The notes beneath the pieces are model-generated. The model was not told where the DNA came from. It was given only the letters and a program-made list of their open reading frames with translations, and ran no database searches. From NCBI RefSeq assembly GCF_902806685.2, contig NC_048536.1:4092001-4156000 (forward strand): 64,000 nucleotides of DNA. The letters are read 5' to 3'. The DNA is from Maniola hyperantus (lineage: Eukaryota; Arthropoda; Insecta; Lepidoptera; Nymphalidae). The translations under genes were made by a program, and so were the position numbers. Shown piece by piece: positions 33,212-43,559 of the stretch; within the stretch, counting starts at the first letter, position 1, and every line of letters starts with the position of its first letter.

Positions 33212-33374
33212 GCCCGCCGCACATGCACCCACTCGGATTGGTCTTCACGAGCCGCGTGCGAGTGGTCGTATTTATAACCTATGGCACAGTACCAAACTCG
33301 GCATTTGCTCGCACGTGTCAGTGCAGGTACGCAGTATCGTGAACAAGTGCGAGTGTGAGCATGTGCGGCGGGGC
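33212..33374. mobile_element. PIF/Harbinger-like MITE with TAA target duplication
   Basis: 163 bp with ends GCCCGCCGCACATGC and GCATGTGCGGCGGGGC, flanked by TAA on both sides (33209-33211, 33375-33377). The 3-bp TAA fits the PIF/Harbinger pattern. The overlapping frames on both strands are by-products. Confidence 0.7.
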
Positions 33375-33489
33375 TAAGAGGCGAAGAGCGCAAGTGGTGC
33401 ATTTTCAGTACCGAAAATCGAGTGAACTCAGCAGTACCAACCTAACGGGTGCGCCGTGAAACTGCTTGCGTAAGCAAATATAAAAGCGG

Positions 33490-33640
33490 CGTATATCTTA
33501 GTAGTTAAGAGGTTGGCCTTAGCCTTTAATTCGAGGATGCGGGGTTTGATCACGGGCACGCGTCTCTAAGTTTTCGGAGTTGTGTGCGAGTTAGATAACT
33601 GAATATCTATGAATATTGAAACATTACTACTTTAAGCGAT
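33490..33640 (+). mobile_element. SINE head, tRNA-derived lepidopteran type
   Basis: TCTTAGTAGTTAAGAGGTTG resembles an A box, and GGGGTTTGATCACGGGCACG the B-box region. It is followed by CTAAGTTTTCGGAGTTGTGT and GCGAGTTAGATAACTGAATA as in the SINE at 47836. The body is lost. Confidence 0.6.
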
Positions 33641-33716
33641 GTAGATGATATTAAATACTAAGACCCCTGCTTGCTTGAAAGTTTTCCATAATGTTTTCAA
33701 AGGTAAGGTAAGGTTT

Positions 33717-33885
33717 AGAGCCTCAATAGCTCAACGGGTGAAGGAGTGGACTGAAAACCGAAAGGTCGAGGTTCGAACCCCGCCCGTTGCACTATTGTCG
33801 TACCTACTCCTAGCACAAGCTTTACGCTTAATTGGAGAGGAAAGGGGGATATTAGTCATTTAACATGGCTAATATTCTTTATAAA
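33717..33885 (+). mobile_element. tRNA-Phe-like SINE
   Basis: AGCCTCAATAGCTCAACGGG, GGACTGAAAACCGA (GAA in the anticodon position) and GAGGTTCGAACCCCGCCCGT (B box) make a near-complete tRNA-like head. A unique part, TGTCGTACCTACTCCTAGCA, and ATGGCTAATATTCTTTAT at the 3' end follow. A second, more degraded copy is at 27500-27655. A fragment of the other SINE family's tail follows at 33893-33985. Confidence 0.75.
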
Positions 33886-34102
33886 AAAAGGTGCAGTGTG
33901 AAGTCTCCCAATCCTTACCCTGGAGCTTACCGATGGAGCCCTTCTCACTCTGGGAAGAGACCCGTGCTCAGTAGGTAGGTCATTGTTTCCGAATCCGATG
34001 CAGCTGAATCTTGCTGCTGCGCATTTTCAGTACTGAAAAATGCGTTTCATCCTCTAGCTTTTTGTGGATATTTTAATATCTTTGAGCATCTCATGGTATA
34101 CG

Positions 34103-34152
34103 ATCACCTTTAGGGGCGAAAATGCCGGTATCCAAACGGCTTCATAAAGTGA
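34103..34152. repeat. Second copy of the 33137 block
   Basis: TTTAGGGGCGAAAATGCCGG then TATCCAAACGGCTTCATAAA. 966 bp from the first copy, same orientation. Confidence 0.65.
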
Positions 34153-34951
34153 TAACAATATAACCCGTTTTCCAGCTACGCGAACACGATATACTTTTCA
34201 TGTGAAAAGTGGCACTATAATCAAGGGGCATCAAGCACAGTGCGACACTGTGTCGAACTGAGCCGAGGTCCGAGGCGCCGCCATAGTCATAACAATAACA
34301 AGGGCAATCATAATAATAAATGGCGGCGAGAGCGGATCGCTTTTTGTTCCCAATTATTTTTATTGGTGTTCTGTTAATTACATTCTTTGGCGAAAGTCGT
34401 ACGCGGGCGCGAGTATCGGTGAACTTTTTGGTTCTATTTTGTAAACGCTCGATATTATTGTCAACCGCCAAATAATCTGAGGATACCAAGTACTAAATTA
34501 GATTTTACAAATCTTCCCGTAGGAATTCAATAAATCGGTAGGTCGATATTGCTCAAATTTCAGATGATATCACATCTGATAATTTCAGATGATATCATAT
34601 ACAATATCTATAACCGAATAAATAGGTAGCTAGCTAGGTACGAGTTCATCATCGTCATTTAAATAACATAACTATGTACCTATTACTTTATTCTTAATAG
34701 GTACTTAATTAATATGCTAATGCGACATTTTATCGAGTAAACTATTAAAATTATGTACAAATTAAACATGTAATAGTCGTATTCAATAAAAATAGTAAAC
34801 GCCTGAGGGCCAGAATGCACTGAAAGCGCCCTTACGTCAAGTAATAATGTTGTTTGAAACTTTGCCACGCAACGTTGATATAGCCTTGTGTTCCAACTCA
34901 TGAGCTAAGCGATAAAAATAATTATCTTTTGCATAAACTACACTACATATA

Positions 34952-35328
34952 CAGGATGTAACCAGAATGCTGGCAAAAAAGAAGACAGGTGAGACTGATA
35001 GTATTGATGATTACCTACTGATAACGCAAAAAAAAAATGTATAAAAAATCCTATAATTTTGTATAAGTATAATAGCATAAATAAAGATAATAATGCAAAT
35101 AAAACATCTGACTGACGCTAAAAGTCAACGAACGTTGCGTAAGTAGGCCACTCGGAGTCAATGCCGCGTGGTGAGGCATTGACCCGAGCTTTGTACTTAC
35201 GCTATACATTGCGGGTTTGAAAAATACTAAATCACTAAAACTACAAAATGAGGCAAATGGTTATTGGTATTGGATTGTGTTTAGGTAGTATAACAATAAC
35301 GTTTCGCTAGCGTTCTGGTTACATCCTG
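34952..35328. mobile_element. MITE with CAGGATGTAACCAGAA termini
   Basis: Ends CAGGATGTAACCAGAATGCT and the complement of CAGGATGTAACCAGAACGCT, flanked by TATA on both sides (34948-34951, 35329-35332). An internal hairpin is built on CGTAAGTAGG/GTACTTACG. No transposase. Confidence 0.75.
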
Positions 35329-35369
35329 TATAAGGGAGTGAATAGTAAGTAATTTTACAAAGTGCTAAA

Positions 35370-35500
35370 GGAGTATATTCGCGTGATGGGTTCGTGAGAC
35401 TCAGACCAGGGAGACACAAGTTCGAATCCTGCCGACGCGACGGTGCACGCAATTTTTGATATGTATTTAAAAATGTTTAAAATTTTTCTTGAATATAGGT
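35370..35500 (+). mobile_element. Possible SINE head with B-box-like motif
   Basis: ACAAGTTCGAATCCTGCCGA looks like a tRNA T arm, TCGCGTGATGGG and GACGCGAC could pair as an acceptor-like stem, and an AT-rich tail follows. It belongs to neither of the two clear SINE families here, so the call is weak. Confidence 0.35.
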
Positions 35501-35689
35501 AAAAAACACTAGCATAAAAATTATAAAAATTTAGTGCTTCTTCATTAAAGCTCATTTATAGATTTTGTAGAGCGTATTTTGAAAGGTCGGCTATAAATTA
35601 TTATTAAAAGGTTTATAAATAAAACTGTATTTATTACAAGTTCATTTTGAGTCGCATTATACGAAAAAGACTTTACGTTGAGTTTATGT

Positions 35690-36000
35690 ACCTAGATAAT
35701 ATTATACAGTTCGTAGATAAGGCCTTGTCGCTTTAATAGCGATAACCTTGGAAATAAAAGGCTCATAATAAAGAAAAAATGCATAACATTTGCAAACCAA
35801 CTCGGGGACATTTAGCCGCCCTTAGGAATATAAAAGCATTTACTTAGCTTCGCTTTATCGTTACGACATTGCTTTTACCTTAATGATTGGGATACACACT
35901 TGCGAATTCAAAATACCGCTTCGCAGCATCGATAAAGGAGTAACAGCGCTTAATGATCTTCAATTAAAAGTTATATTGCCGCCTTATTAACTGACACTTT
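35690..36000. promoter_or_regulatory. Candidate conserved non-coding element
   Basis: Repeat-free block with balanced composition and many short transcription-factor-like words (GATAAGG, GCGATAACC, TTAATGATTGG, CAATTAAAAG, GCTTTATCG). No frame. Called only from its style, so low confidence. Confidence 0.25.
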
Positions 36001-36075
36001 GTATAATGATAGTTTAATTCTGATGAAAGTCAAGCAATCATCAGTAGATATTAATGATGATGTATCTACATTAAA

Positions 36076-36311
36076 GTGCATTCAAAATAAACTGGCGTGT
36101 TTCCACTTGAGACCGTCATTAGCAATAACAATAGGATTACATTCGTCATGCCACGTAAACAATAGGGGTAATAAACCATAAACTCATAGAGCCCACTCAT
36201 TTTTAAAGGAGCCTTAATACTTTTGAATTCACCCGCCACGAGTTAAAACTATTCTTATTGTTACCTAATGACGGTCTCAAGTGGAGACACGGCAGTTTAT
36301 TTTGAATGCAA
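36076..36311. mobile_element. Foldback element with about 57-bp arms
   Basis: TGCATTCAAAATAAACTGGC near 36078 and its near-complement ending GTTTATTTTGAATGCA near 36308. Arms also share CACTTGAGACCGTCATTA. About 90% arm identity by eye; 115-bp unique centre. Confidence 0.65.
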
Positions 36312-36394
36312 TATGCCATCGTTGTCTACAATGGTGGTCGACTTCTTGCTTATACTTACTTACTACGCTTTGAGTTTACCTCAGTACGACAGGT

Positions 36395-36475
36395 ATAGTA
36401 CACGATTGTCGAGATGGCAATCGGGGAGGTATAACGCCCCGCACACTCGCTCACCCCCACGCTAACGAGTACAAC
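36395..36475. mobile_element. MITE fragment, CGCGACAGG family
   Basis: GTCGAGATGGCAATCGGGGA then CGCCCCGCACACTCGCTCAC; a truncated relative of 4016-4161. Confidence 0.5.
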
Positions 36476-36841
36476 CGATTTGATTCCAGGTAGACCAGTG
36501 AATATAAAGGTCTTCAGCTTTTAAAAGTTACTAGTGGTAAAGGTATTAGTGCTAAATAAAATTGTTTCTAGATAGGTAGGTACTTACAATGTAAGGACTT
36601 ACCAATTTAATACAAAATGTAATAAGTATTAATTAATTATTATCAAAATAAACTATTTTATTTTTAAACCGATATAAACTTATCTACCTTGTACGAATAA
36701 ACATAATAATAATATTTTAGACCTATTTTCTAGAGATTCTTAAAGAATAATTTAGCATCAGAAATCAGAATTTCAGATTGATAAATTGATTAGAAATTAA
36801 TGAAATAATGTTTTCAGTTTTATTTTGTTGTTTTCATGATC

Positions 36842-37064
36842 ACACTAATATTATAAAGGCGAAGGTTTGTGTGTGTGTATGTGTATGTATGTTTGTTACT
36901 CTTTCACGCAAAAACTACTGAACGGATTTGGCTGAAATTTGGAATGGTCATAACCCTGGATTAACACAATGGTTACTTTTTATCTCGGAAAACAAAGAGT
37001 AGAGTACCCACAGGTTTTTAAAAAAAATCCACGTGAACGAAGTCGCGGGTTTCACCTAGTAATA
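36842..37064 (+). mobile_element. Helitron-like short element, complete
   Basis: ACTAATATTATAAAGGCGAA at the left, a (TG)n tract, AACTACTGAACGGATTTGGC, and CGAAGTCGCGGGTTTCACC then TAGT at the right. Confidence 0.7.
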
Positions 37065-37674
37065 CGTAACATAATATAATAATTATTGTACATACATTAC
37101 AATAAGTTAAGTTATACATTTATACAACACTGTCGTACATAGTACGAATGTGTATCAAAAATTGCAGTCTAAGATGGAACGCGCTTTAGTTTGCGCTTGA
37201 CAAAGATAATTAAGGCCTTAAAACCATATAGACTCCCAGACAGCGATATCTTGTAGCGCAGTGAAAAGTAATACAGCGCCACCTATCGTCAGGATTGTTC
37301 GTATAAATTAGCTAGCGTAGTAGGCGACTAGCTAGCGGCCGAATACTCAATGTTATGGACGTTAGTAATTTTAGTGTCTGATTTTTGCTATTAATTAATT
37401 ATAAAATTAATTATATTCAAAATGTCAATAATAAACAGTCCTTAGCATTTGAAGAATAATAATTCCAATATTAGGCCGCATGTTGCAAGGACGCTACCTA
37501 TAGTGATAGGAACTAAGATTTAGTTTGTTTCGTGATGTATTTTAATAATTTACCTACTATAGACGTACTATTACTACCATGATGTACATAATAATTAATT
37601 ACCTAGGTACGTACTTATAATTATTTTTGTACTTACCAAATAAGATTTACTGAAGAATTTTCATGTTCGTTTTT
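37065..37674. other. No gene seen
   Basis: AT-rich unique sequence; a short GC-balanced stretch at 37230-37330 has no recognisable feature. Confidence 0.4.
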
Positions 37675-37725
37675 AGGGTTCCGTACCTCAAAAGGAAAAA
37701 CGAAACCCTTATAGGATCACTTTGA

Positions 37726-37805
<80 letters not shown>

Positions 37806-38160
37806 AAGAAACCTACAGGGTACTTCCCGTTGACCTAAAATCATGAAATTTGGCAGGTAGGTAGATCTTATAGCTGACATTTGGGGAAAAATCTGAAAAC
37901 CGTGAATTTAGGGTTAGATCACACAAAAAAAAATTAAATTGTGGTCATGAATTAATAATTAGTATTTTCAACTTTTGAAGTGAGTGACTATACCAAGTGG
38001 GGTATCATATGAAAGGTCTTCACTTGTACATTCTAAAACAGATTTTTATTTATTTTTATGCATCATAGTTTTTGAATTATCGTGCAAAATGTCGGAAAAA
38101 TACGACTGTAGTACGGAACACTCATTGCGCGAGCCTGACTCGCACTTGGCCGGTTTTTAA
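37675..38160 (-). mobile_element. Interspersed repeat, near-twin of 14511-14967 (inverted)
   Basis: TTTAGGGTTCCGTACCTCAA at the left, a long (TCTG)n tract at 37725-37804, and CGAGCCTGACTCGCACTTGG then CCGGTTTTT at the right. It shares long exact stretches with the copy 23 kb away, including the atypical GGCTCGCGCAATGAG word. Confidence 0.75.
37725..37804. repeat. (TCTG)n microsatellite
   Basis: About 80 bp of TCTG units with one CCGT interruption; longest simple repeat in the window. Confidence 0.95.
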
Positions 38161-38309
38161 ATCTAGAGCTAGATTCTGATAGCTCCATAAGTATATTTTA
38201 AGTAGGTAAGATCGAAATCAACTATACTTACACATATTTTTAAATGTATTTGTACATTTACGCTAGGTATAACAAAACTAATGGTAGGTAGAGTACTTAT
38301 ATATCATTT

Positions 38310-38560
38310 CGACTCCATTAATTGTCTGGCGCCTAGCTTCACAGAATCACAGATTGATATAATTACAGCCTAATGCACCATGAAAATCCATGATATCCCA
38401 TAATTCATGCCCAACGTCCACTCGATGGCTTAACGAAGGAAATCGTTTAATTATATAAATGAAGGAACAAATTTTATTAAGTGGCCATGGTAATCTAATG
38501 GAATAAAATAATTATGGAACCTGATATTGTGATATTGGTAATTAGGGAAGAATAAATTGC
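38310..38560. promoter_or_regulatory. Candidate conserved non-coding element
   Basis: Repeat-free block with TGATATAATTACAGCCTAAT, GGCCATGGTAATCTAATGG and several TAATTA-type homeodomain-like words. No frame. Confidence 0.25.
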
Positions 38561-38659
38561 TCAATTTTGACTAGGTAATAGGTATCTACATTATATATTT
38601 TTAGTTAATCTTTAACTATCGTTAAGTAACTCACACTAACACAATAATTTATTTATTGG

Positions 38660-38838
38660 TTAGTACGGTCTGTGTGTGTGTGTGTGTGTGTGAAAAACTA
38701 CTGAATGGATTTGGCTGAAATTTATAATGAAAATACATTATACCCTGGATTAACACATAGGTTACTTTTTATCCCGGGAAATAAAAGAGTTCCCACGGGA
38801 TTTTGAAAAACGTATAAATTCACGCCGACGGTACTTAC
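38660..38838 (+). mobile_element. Helitron-like short element, degraded 3' end
   Basis: (TG)n, AAACTACTGAATGGATTTGG, GTTACTTTTTATCCCGGGAA, then a broken CACGCCGACGG end. Confidence 0.6.
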
Positions 38839-39603
38839 TTACTTTTGCATTCAGATAGTTTTTGAAAAGCTCATTATTAATTATAAGATATTTTTGACTG
38901 TGAAAGTAAAAATATGTGTGTTCTGTGGACTAGGGTATAGATACCTAGTACGCAGAACACCAAAATAACATGGAATTAAAAAAACCCCTGCCCATAAACA
39001 AATTTGTAACAATCAAATCGGTAATAAAACTCAATCTAGGAAATTATATCACAATGGGAACATGGCCGCTTTTATTGCCTAATTATTTTGATTTGTTTTC
39101 TCTAATGAGAACTATGTTTCGTCTCACTATTACATACTACAACCCCTTATTTACAGCCCAAAAACATTTATACAGACAATTCTAAACTCTATTTTGTTAG
39201 ACATAAAATCTCTAGGCGGTATTGGAATAGAAAAAGCAAATGGAGTCGTAGTTTATCATTAGTTTTATGGTCTCCTAATTGGATGAAACGGTTGCTTTGT
39301 TGATGTCAATCGTTTTGATGTTATGATATTTTTGATATTAGTTTCTTGTTATGTTACCCTTAAATTGAGCCCTATACAAAAAATAAACAACATTAGTTAT
39401 CTATCTAATATTATAAAGTAAACAAGGACGAGTAAATTCAATCATAGGTATTGCTAGATATTCACGTTTTTATATTTTCGAACTTCGATGGCATATAGGT
39501 TTGTCCGTTTGACCTAAGTGTTGAGAAAGCCAGCTAAGCTTACTCTTAGCTACTTATCGAAAACAAAATAGAACTCTCTGAAAAGTCTAATACCTAAGTA
39601 ATT

Positions 39604-39780
39604 GTAGTACATCGGCCTTTAGAATGACTTTCGGCTGTCTCGGTCACTCATAAAATAAAATAAAATAAAATAAATACCTATATATTATGACGTTTTGTCG
39701 TTCTCAATGACAAGGATAACGCTCTACAAATTCTGCTATATCCTTCTCAATGTCGATGCACTTTAGGCCGCGTACTGTAC
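39604..39780. mobile_element. MITE, GTACATCGGCC family, with internal (AAAAT)n
   Basis: Left end GTACATCGGCCTTTAGAATG and right end TTTAGGCCGCGTACTGTA. The core is interrupted by an ATAAA repeat (39651-39680) not seen in the other copies. Confidence 0.7.
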
Positions 39781-40384
39781 CTACCTTTCTTTGATATGCT
39801 TCTTATATCAACAAAACAAAAATGTGGTCCGTTTATATCGATTTGTGGCGACGTCCTCAGAAGTATGTAAGTACCCAGGTATGTGTTGATTTAAAGGTAG
39901 GTGGTACCTACCTATAGAAAGTAGAAAATGTAAGTTTGTACTCCGTGGTTGGTACCTACCTATTAAAAATTAAGATACTTGAGTTGCTAGAATTTGAGCA
40001 TATTTACTAAACTTAATATACATAAATACATACTATATGTAAGAGTCTTAAAGATTACAGTAAGTAATAATTGTGTTAATGTAATAAATTTTGGTGGGTG
40101 AATGAATTGACCAAAAGAGAGGCGGTCCGCCCAACTCGCCGCCCAGCCCAGCCGCCCACCGCCTTCAGCGATTCATTTTATTAATTTACACAAGTACTGC
40201 TATGTACAAAAGTGATTAAAGCATGCAGGTTTTCCTACAATGTTATTCTTCACTGTGAAGGCAAGGGATATTTAAATATAGGTATAGGTACTAATTGACA
40301 GGAAATGAAATGAGTTGATTTAGGAAATAACATTAACCTACTTCATCTATTTTAATTTTTTATCGTGAGATGGGCTAACAGAGC
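39781..40384. other. No gene; C-rich island at 40110-40170
   Basis: The island reads CGCCGCCCAGCCCAGCCGCC. Its complement has four GGG runs (loops of about 5, 2 and 9 nt) and could form a G-quadruplex. Confidence 0.4.
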
Positions 40385-40565
40385 AATGATGAGGCCTATG
40401 TTGAAGCGCTAGCCTAGAAGATGCCTATGCACTCTTGCCTTGAAGGTATTCAAATTAAAATTAGCAGGAAACACAGACGCCGCGCCGGATGGCACGAAAA
40501 GGATAGCAATAGATTTAGACGTGCCATTTTAGTTTAGTTTAGATATTGTGTACAACGGAATTAGC
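40385..40565 (+). repeat. LINE-like 3' UTR piece joined to half a MITE
   Basis: CTTGCCTTGAAGGTATTCAA and GCAGGAAACACAGACGCCG form a common lepidopteran repeat phrase. From 40499 the sequence GATAGCAATAGATTTAGACG to ATTGTGTACAA matches one arm of the MITE at 49063-49207. Confidence 0.5.
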
Positions 40566-40639
40566 CAAATTATTTGCCTTTATTCATCTTTACAAAACGT
40601 GGAACAATTAAATGGAAAAAAATTCAGTCTAAGTTTTCT

Positions 40640-40790
40640 GCTCCACTGTACCAAGGTGCCGCGGCCATAACTCCTCTTGTCTGATTGTGATTGTGGCCGG
40701 TTAATGAGGTGCTTATTAAACAATTATTAATCTCCGGCGACCCGCTGCGCGCACCAATTGCATCTCTGATATATACACACTTACCTACTA
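40640..40790. promoter_or_regulatory. Candidate conserved non-coding element
   Basis: Repeat-free, GC-balanced: GGTGCCGCGGCCATAACTCC, GTGGCCGGTTAATGAGGTGC, AACAATTATTAATCTCCGGC, GCGCGCACCAATTGCATCTC. It carries homeodomain-like TTAATGA and AATTATTAAT words. The 73-codon minus-strand frame shows no domain. Confidence 0.3.
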
Positions 40791-41277
40791 ACGCATGACT
40801 CACTTTTGCTGTAAAAATGTAAGTAGGTATGTAATGTAAACACAATAGCGAAGATTATGGAACAGTTGGAGTAGGTAGATATTTAGATAAGTTTGTTCTT
40901 CTGACGGAACTTAGGCCACGGGCCACGGCAGATGAAGACTAGCCAATTACGTAAGAGATATTATACGAATATAAGCTACTTAGTAGGTACACAAATGTAT
41001 AAATACTTTACCTATAATAATATACTGCAAACACAAGTGCACTTTTTATTCCCTCACAGTACGATGGGACAACAATCCGACACGATCGGAGACGAATCAG
41101 TCGCAGTATCACAGCAGTGTAACACCGTTACTAAATTCTAAAACTCAATACCTAGATTTTTTTGGCTAAAAATGCAATTAGATCATTAAATCAAAACTTT
41201 GATCAAAATAATTACTTAATAATATATTGTACTTAAGTATACATAATCCATTATATTTATAATCCTGAATACAGTTG

Positions 41278-41312
41278 CATGTTGGCGAAGCCGAGGGCAA
41301 AAGCTAGTTTAT
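41278..41312 (+). mobile_element. Helitron-like 3' terminus
   Basis: GGCGAAGCCGAGGGCAAAAG then CTAGT: only the last bases of an element of this type are recognisable. Confidence 0.4.
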
Positions 41313-41555
41313 TTAAGGTAGTGAACTGTGAAATCGACTCGCGCAGAACGTGCCAAATGCAAAATAAATTTCTAGAAACTCGACTAACAGCACTAGGATA
41401 GGGTCTTCTTTACTTGGTAATAAAACCTGTCAATAACAATTTTAATTAATGACGTGGTAATACCAAACAAATAATATTTAAAAGGGCAAACTCGATAACT
41501 CTTTAAAATGACATGTGTTCATGGAGGTGTGGTCACCATGCTCAGTTTATATAAA

Positions 41556-41755
41556 CTGGGATATCTCTTAATCTATCTGACTGACTGACTGATCTATCAA
41601 CGCACAGCTCAAACTACTGGACGGATCGAGCTGAAATTTGGCATGCAGATAGATATTATGACGTAGGCATCCACTGAGAAAGGATTTTTGAAAATTCAAA
41701 CCTTAAAGGGCTAAAATAGGTGTATGAAATTTGTGCAAGCTAGTGAATACTATGT
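41556..41755 (+). mobile_element. Helitron-like short element
   Basis: (GACT)n, ACAGCTCAAACTACTGGACG, TGACGTAGGCATCCACTGAG, ending GTGCAAGC then TAGT with the GAAGTCGC hairpin part deleted. Confidence 0.6.
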
Positions 41756-42330
41756 GGAGAATTAGTTTTTCTTTAGCCCTTATGGGATTACTTATTACTA
41801 CATGGAACAATATATAAACCTTCCCAGTGACAATGAAATCCGTAATGAATTGCACTGAGAAATCTAGGGGTCAAAGTTGTTTTACTGAAATCGAACCTGT
41901 AATAATAAAGGAATGAAAATGTATGTAGGTAGGTAAGTATTATACTTAATATATTTTATGTATGAAATTATGGTTAAAAGTCTTCTCGGACCGACAACCG
42001 GTATAACCAAGTACTAAAGTGCTTCTACCGTAAGATGACCGTAGCTTACGAGGTCAAAGTCAAGGAATTATCTTGTCAACCAATAAAAACAATAATAACC
42101 ATCACCATCTGAACAATATTGTATTACCAAAAAATCGCACCAAATTAAGAATCTCCTCCTTTTTGGAAGTTGGTTAAAAATAGTGGGAATATTTAGAACG
42201 GGGAGAATCCTGTATACGCCTCGTGGAGGGACACCCCACATTTAAGGCGATACCGTAAACGGAATAAGTTATTAGCCGTCCAGGCAGACGCCATACTCGT
42301 ATTGAAATTGAACCACAATATATTACGTTT
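41756..42330. other. No gene seen
   Basis: Unique sequence; short frames only. Confidence 0.4.
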
Positions 42331-42500
42331 GTTTGTTAAGTTAATTGCTAAATGGGGTTCGTTGTATTCACGGACATGTTTTATTGTATCGGCGCCCGCG
42401 AGTCGAATAAATTCTCTGATTGTGAAAGATGCGCTGCTTTCGATGAACCTTCACAGCCCGCGGCCTTTTATACGAATTTAGTTAAGTAATTATTTTTCAT
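42331..42500. promoter_or_regulatory. Candidate conserved non-coding element
   Basis: GTTAATTGCTAAATGGGGTT, GGCGCCCGCGAGTCGAATAA, GCCCGCGGCCTTTTATACGA and AAGTAATTATTTTTCATTGT form a repeat-free block with mixed GC and homeodomain-like words. Confidence 0.25.
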
Positions 42501-42534
42501 TGTGAGCTAACACATGCCCAATGTTGTGTATCTC

Positions 42535-42855
42535 TCTGAGAGACAAAATCCGTAACGAAGAAATCCGTAAGAGAACGGCGCGGGGGTGATAACGTAAAAC
42601 GTTGCTGTAGCGACAGCAACGCGACAGCAGTAGCAATCCGACAGTTCATTTGCTGTCTCTCTTCTTCTTCTTCTTATTTTGCTTTGTGGCTATTACTGTC
42701 TCTCTCTAGCCGGACGTTTGACAGCAATGATTGCGAGATAAAACCTGTCGCGAGATACGTAATCACCCCGCCGCGCCGCGCCGGAGTCACCGACATAGCT
42801 TAACGAATTAGCCGGCTGAAGTGACAGTGAGCAGGCCACGTCTGCCGCAGATTTT
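42535..42855 (+). pseudogene. RTE-type 3' ORF fragment split by a MITE
   Basis: 42535-42576 encodes LRDKIRNEEIRKRT and 42778-42855 resumes with an equivalent of RVTDIA...RLKWQWAGHVCRR in slightly degraded form. These are adjacent parts of the C-terminus seen at 25930-26376. The 200 bp between them is a separate insertion. Confidence 0.7.
42577..42777. mobile_element. MITE nested in the RTE fragment
   Basis: Ends GGCGCGGGGGTGATAACGTA and the near-complement TACGTAATCACCCCGCCGCG. The interior has CAGCAACG/CGTTGCTG and GACAGCAATGATTGCGAGAT. It interrupts the RTE frame exactly between RKRT and RVTDI. Confidence 0.7.
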
Positions 42856-42859
42856 GGTT

Positions 42860-42970
42860 ATTGTCCACTACGCTGGCCAAGTGCAGAATTTACACACATG
42901 TAAAAACATTGTGGGGAACACGCTGGCATGCAGGTTTCCTCGCAATGTTTCCCTTCACCGCTAAAGCAGG
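42860..42970 (-). mobile_element. SINE body fragment (minus)
   Basis: CCACTACGCTGGCCAAGTGC, GGCATGCAGGTTTCCTCGCA and CCTTCACCGCTAAAGC: complement of the body at 47836-48119. Confidence 0.65.
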
Positions 42971-43074
42971 CTCGCTGCCTACTCATCAGGGGTAAATAAC
43001 CTATAGAGCCATTAAAATACCTAAACATAGAAATAACTAAAAGTAAATTCGTTGCGGGTTATAAGAAAGATTTA

Positions 43075-43285
43075 AAAAAATCGGTCAAGTGAGAGTCGGA
43101 CTCCCACACGAAGGGTTCCGTAGATACAAGAAAAAAACACTAATTTTCAGGGCAGTCATTTTGAAATTTTTATTATTTGTTGTTTCAGCAGAGAAATACA
43201 CATTCGTGAAAATTTCAACTTTCTACCTATTACGGTACTACCTATCACGAGATACAGCCCGCCGGGTACGGAATCCTAAAAAAGC
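43075..43285 (+). mobile_element. Short variant of the AACCGGCCAAGTGCGAGTC repeat
   Basis: AATCGGTCAAGTGAGAGTCG, CACACGAAGGGTTCCGTAGA, TACGGTACTACCTATCACGA and a GGTACGGAATCCTAAAAA end. The 71-codon frame inside is not a gene. Confidence 0.6.
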
Positions 43286-43319
43286 TAACTTCCTAATCAC
43301 ATAAAACATTTACAAATAG

Positions 43320-43425
43320 TATTCGAACAATCCGCTCGAGGCGCTTGTTTAATTATTTTCGAAGGCAACGGGCCTCATTTGCATAAAAGAACAATAATTT
43401 ATCTGTATAAAAAATTTACCTCTTA
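43320..43425. promoter_or_regulatory. Candidate enhancer-like island with octamer and SOX-like sites
   Basis: ATTTGCAT (43377-43384), the POU octamer, is followed five bases later by AACAAT (43390-43395), a SOX core. GTTTAATTATTTTCGAAGGC lies just before. The island is bounded by repeats. Function is inferred from the motif pair only. Confidence 0.3.
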
Positions 43426-43559
43426 CCTTCTACTCAATTAGGGTTAACCGAAACCGCATGCTAAGAGCTAGTTTATTTTTTAACTGTATTTTTAACCATT
43501 AGTCAAGCTATCAATTAGTTAAAGGATCAGTCATGATGATTAAAAATAATAAGAGTCCT

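Noticed and set aside
33175..33402. Overlapping minus- and plus-strand frames over 60 codons
   Set aside because: They arise from the GC-rich palindromic MITE at 33212-33374.
33717..33790. tRNA-Phe gene
   Set aside because: Head only partly tRNA-like, followed by a SINE-specific body shared with 27500-27655; called as a SINE.
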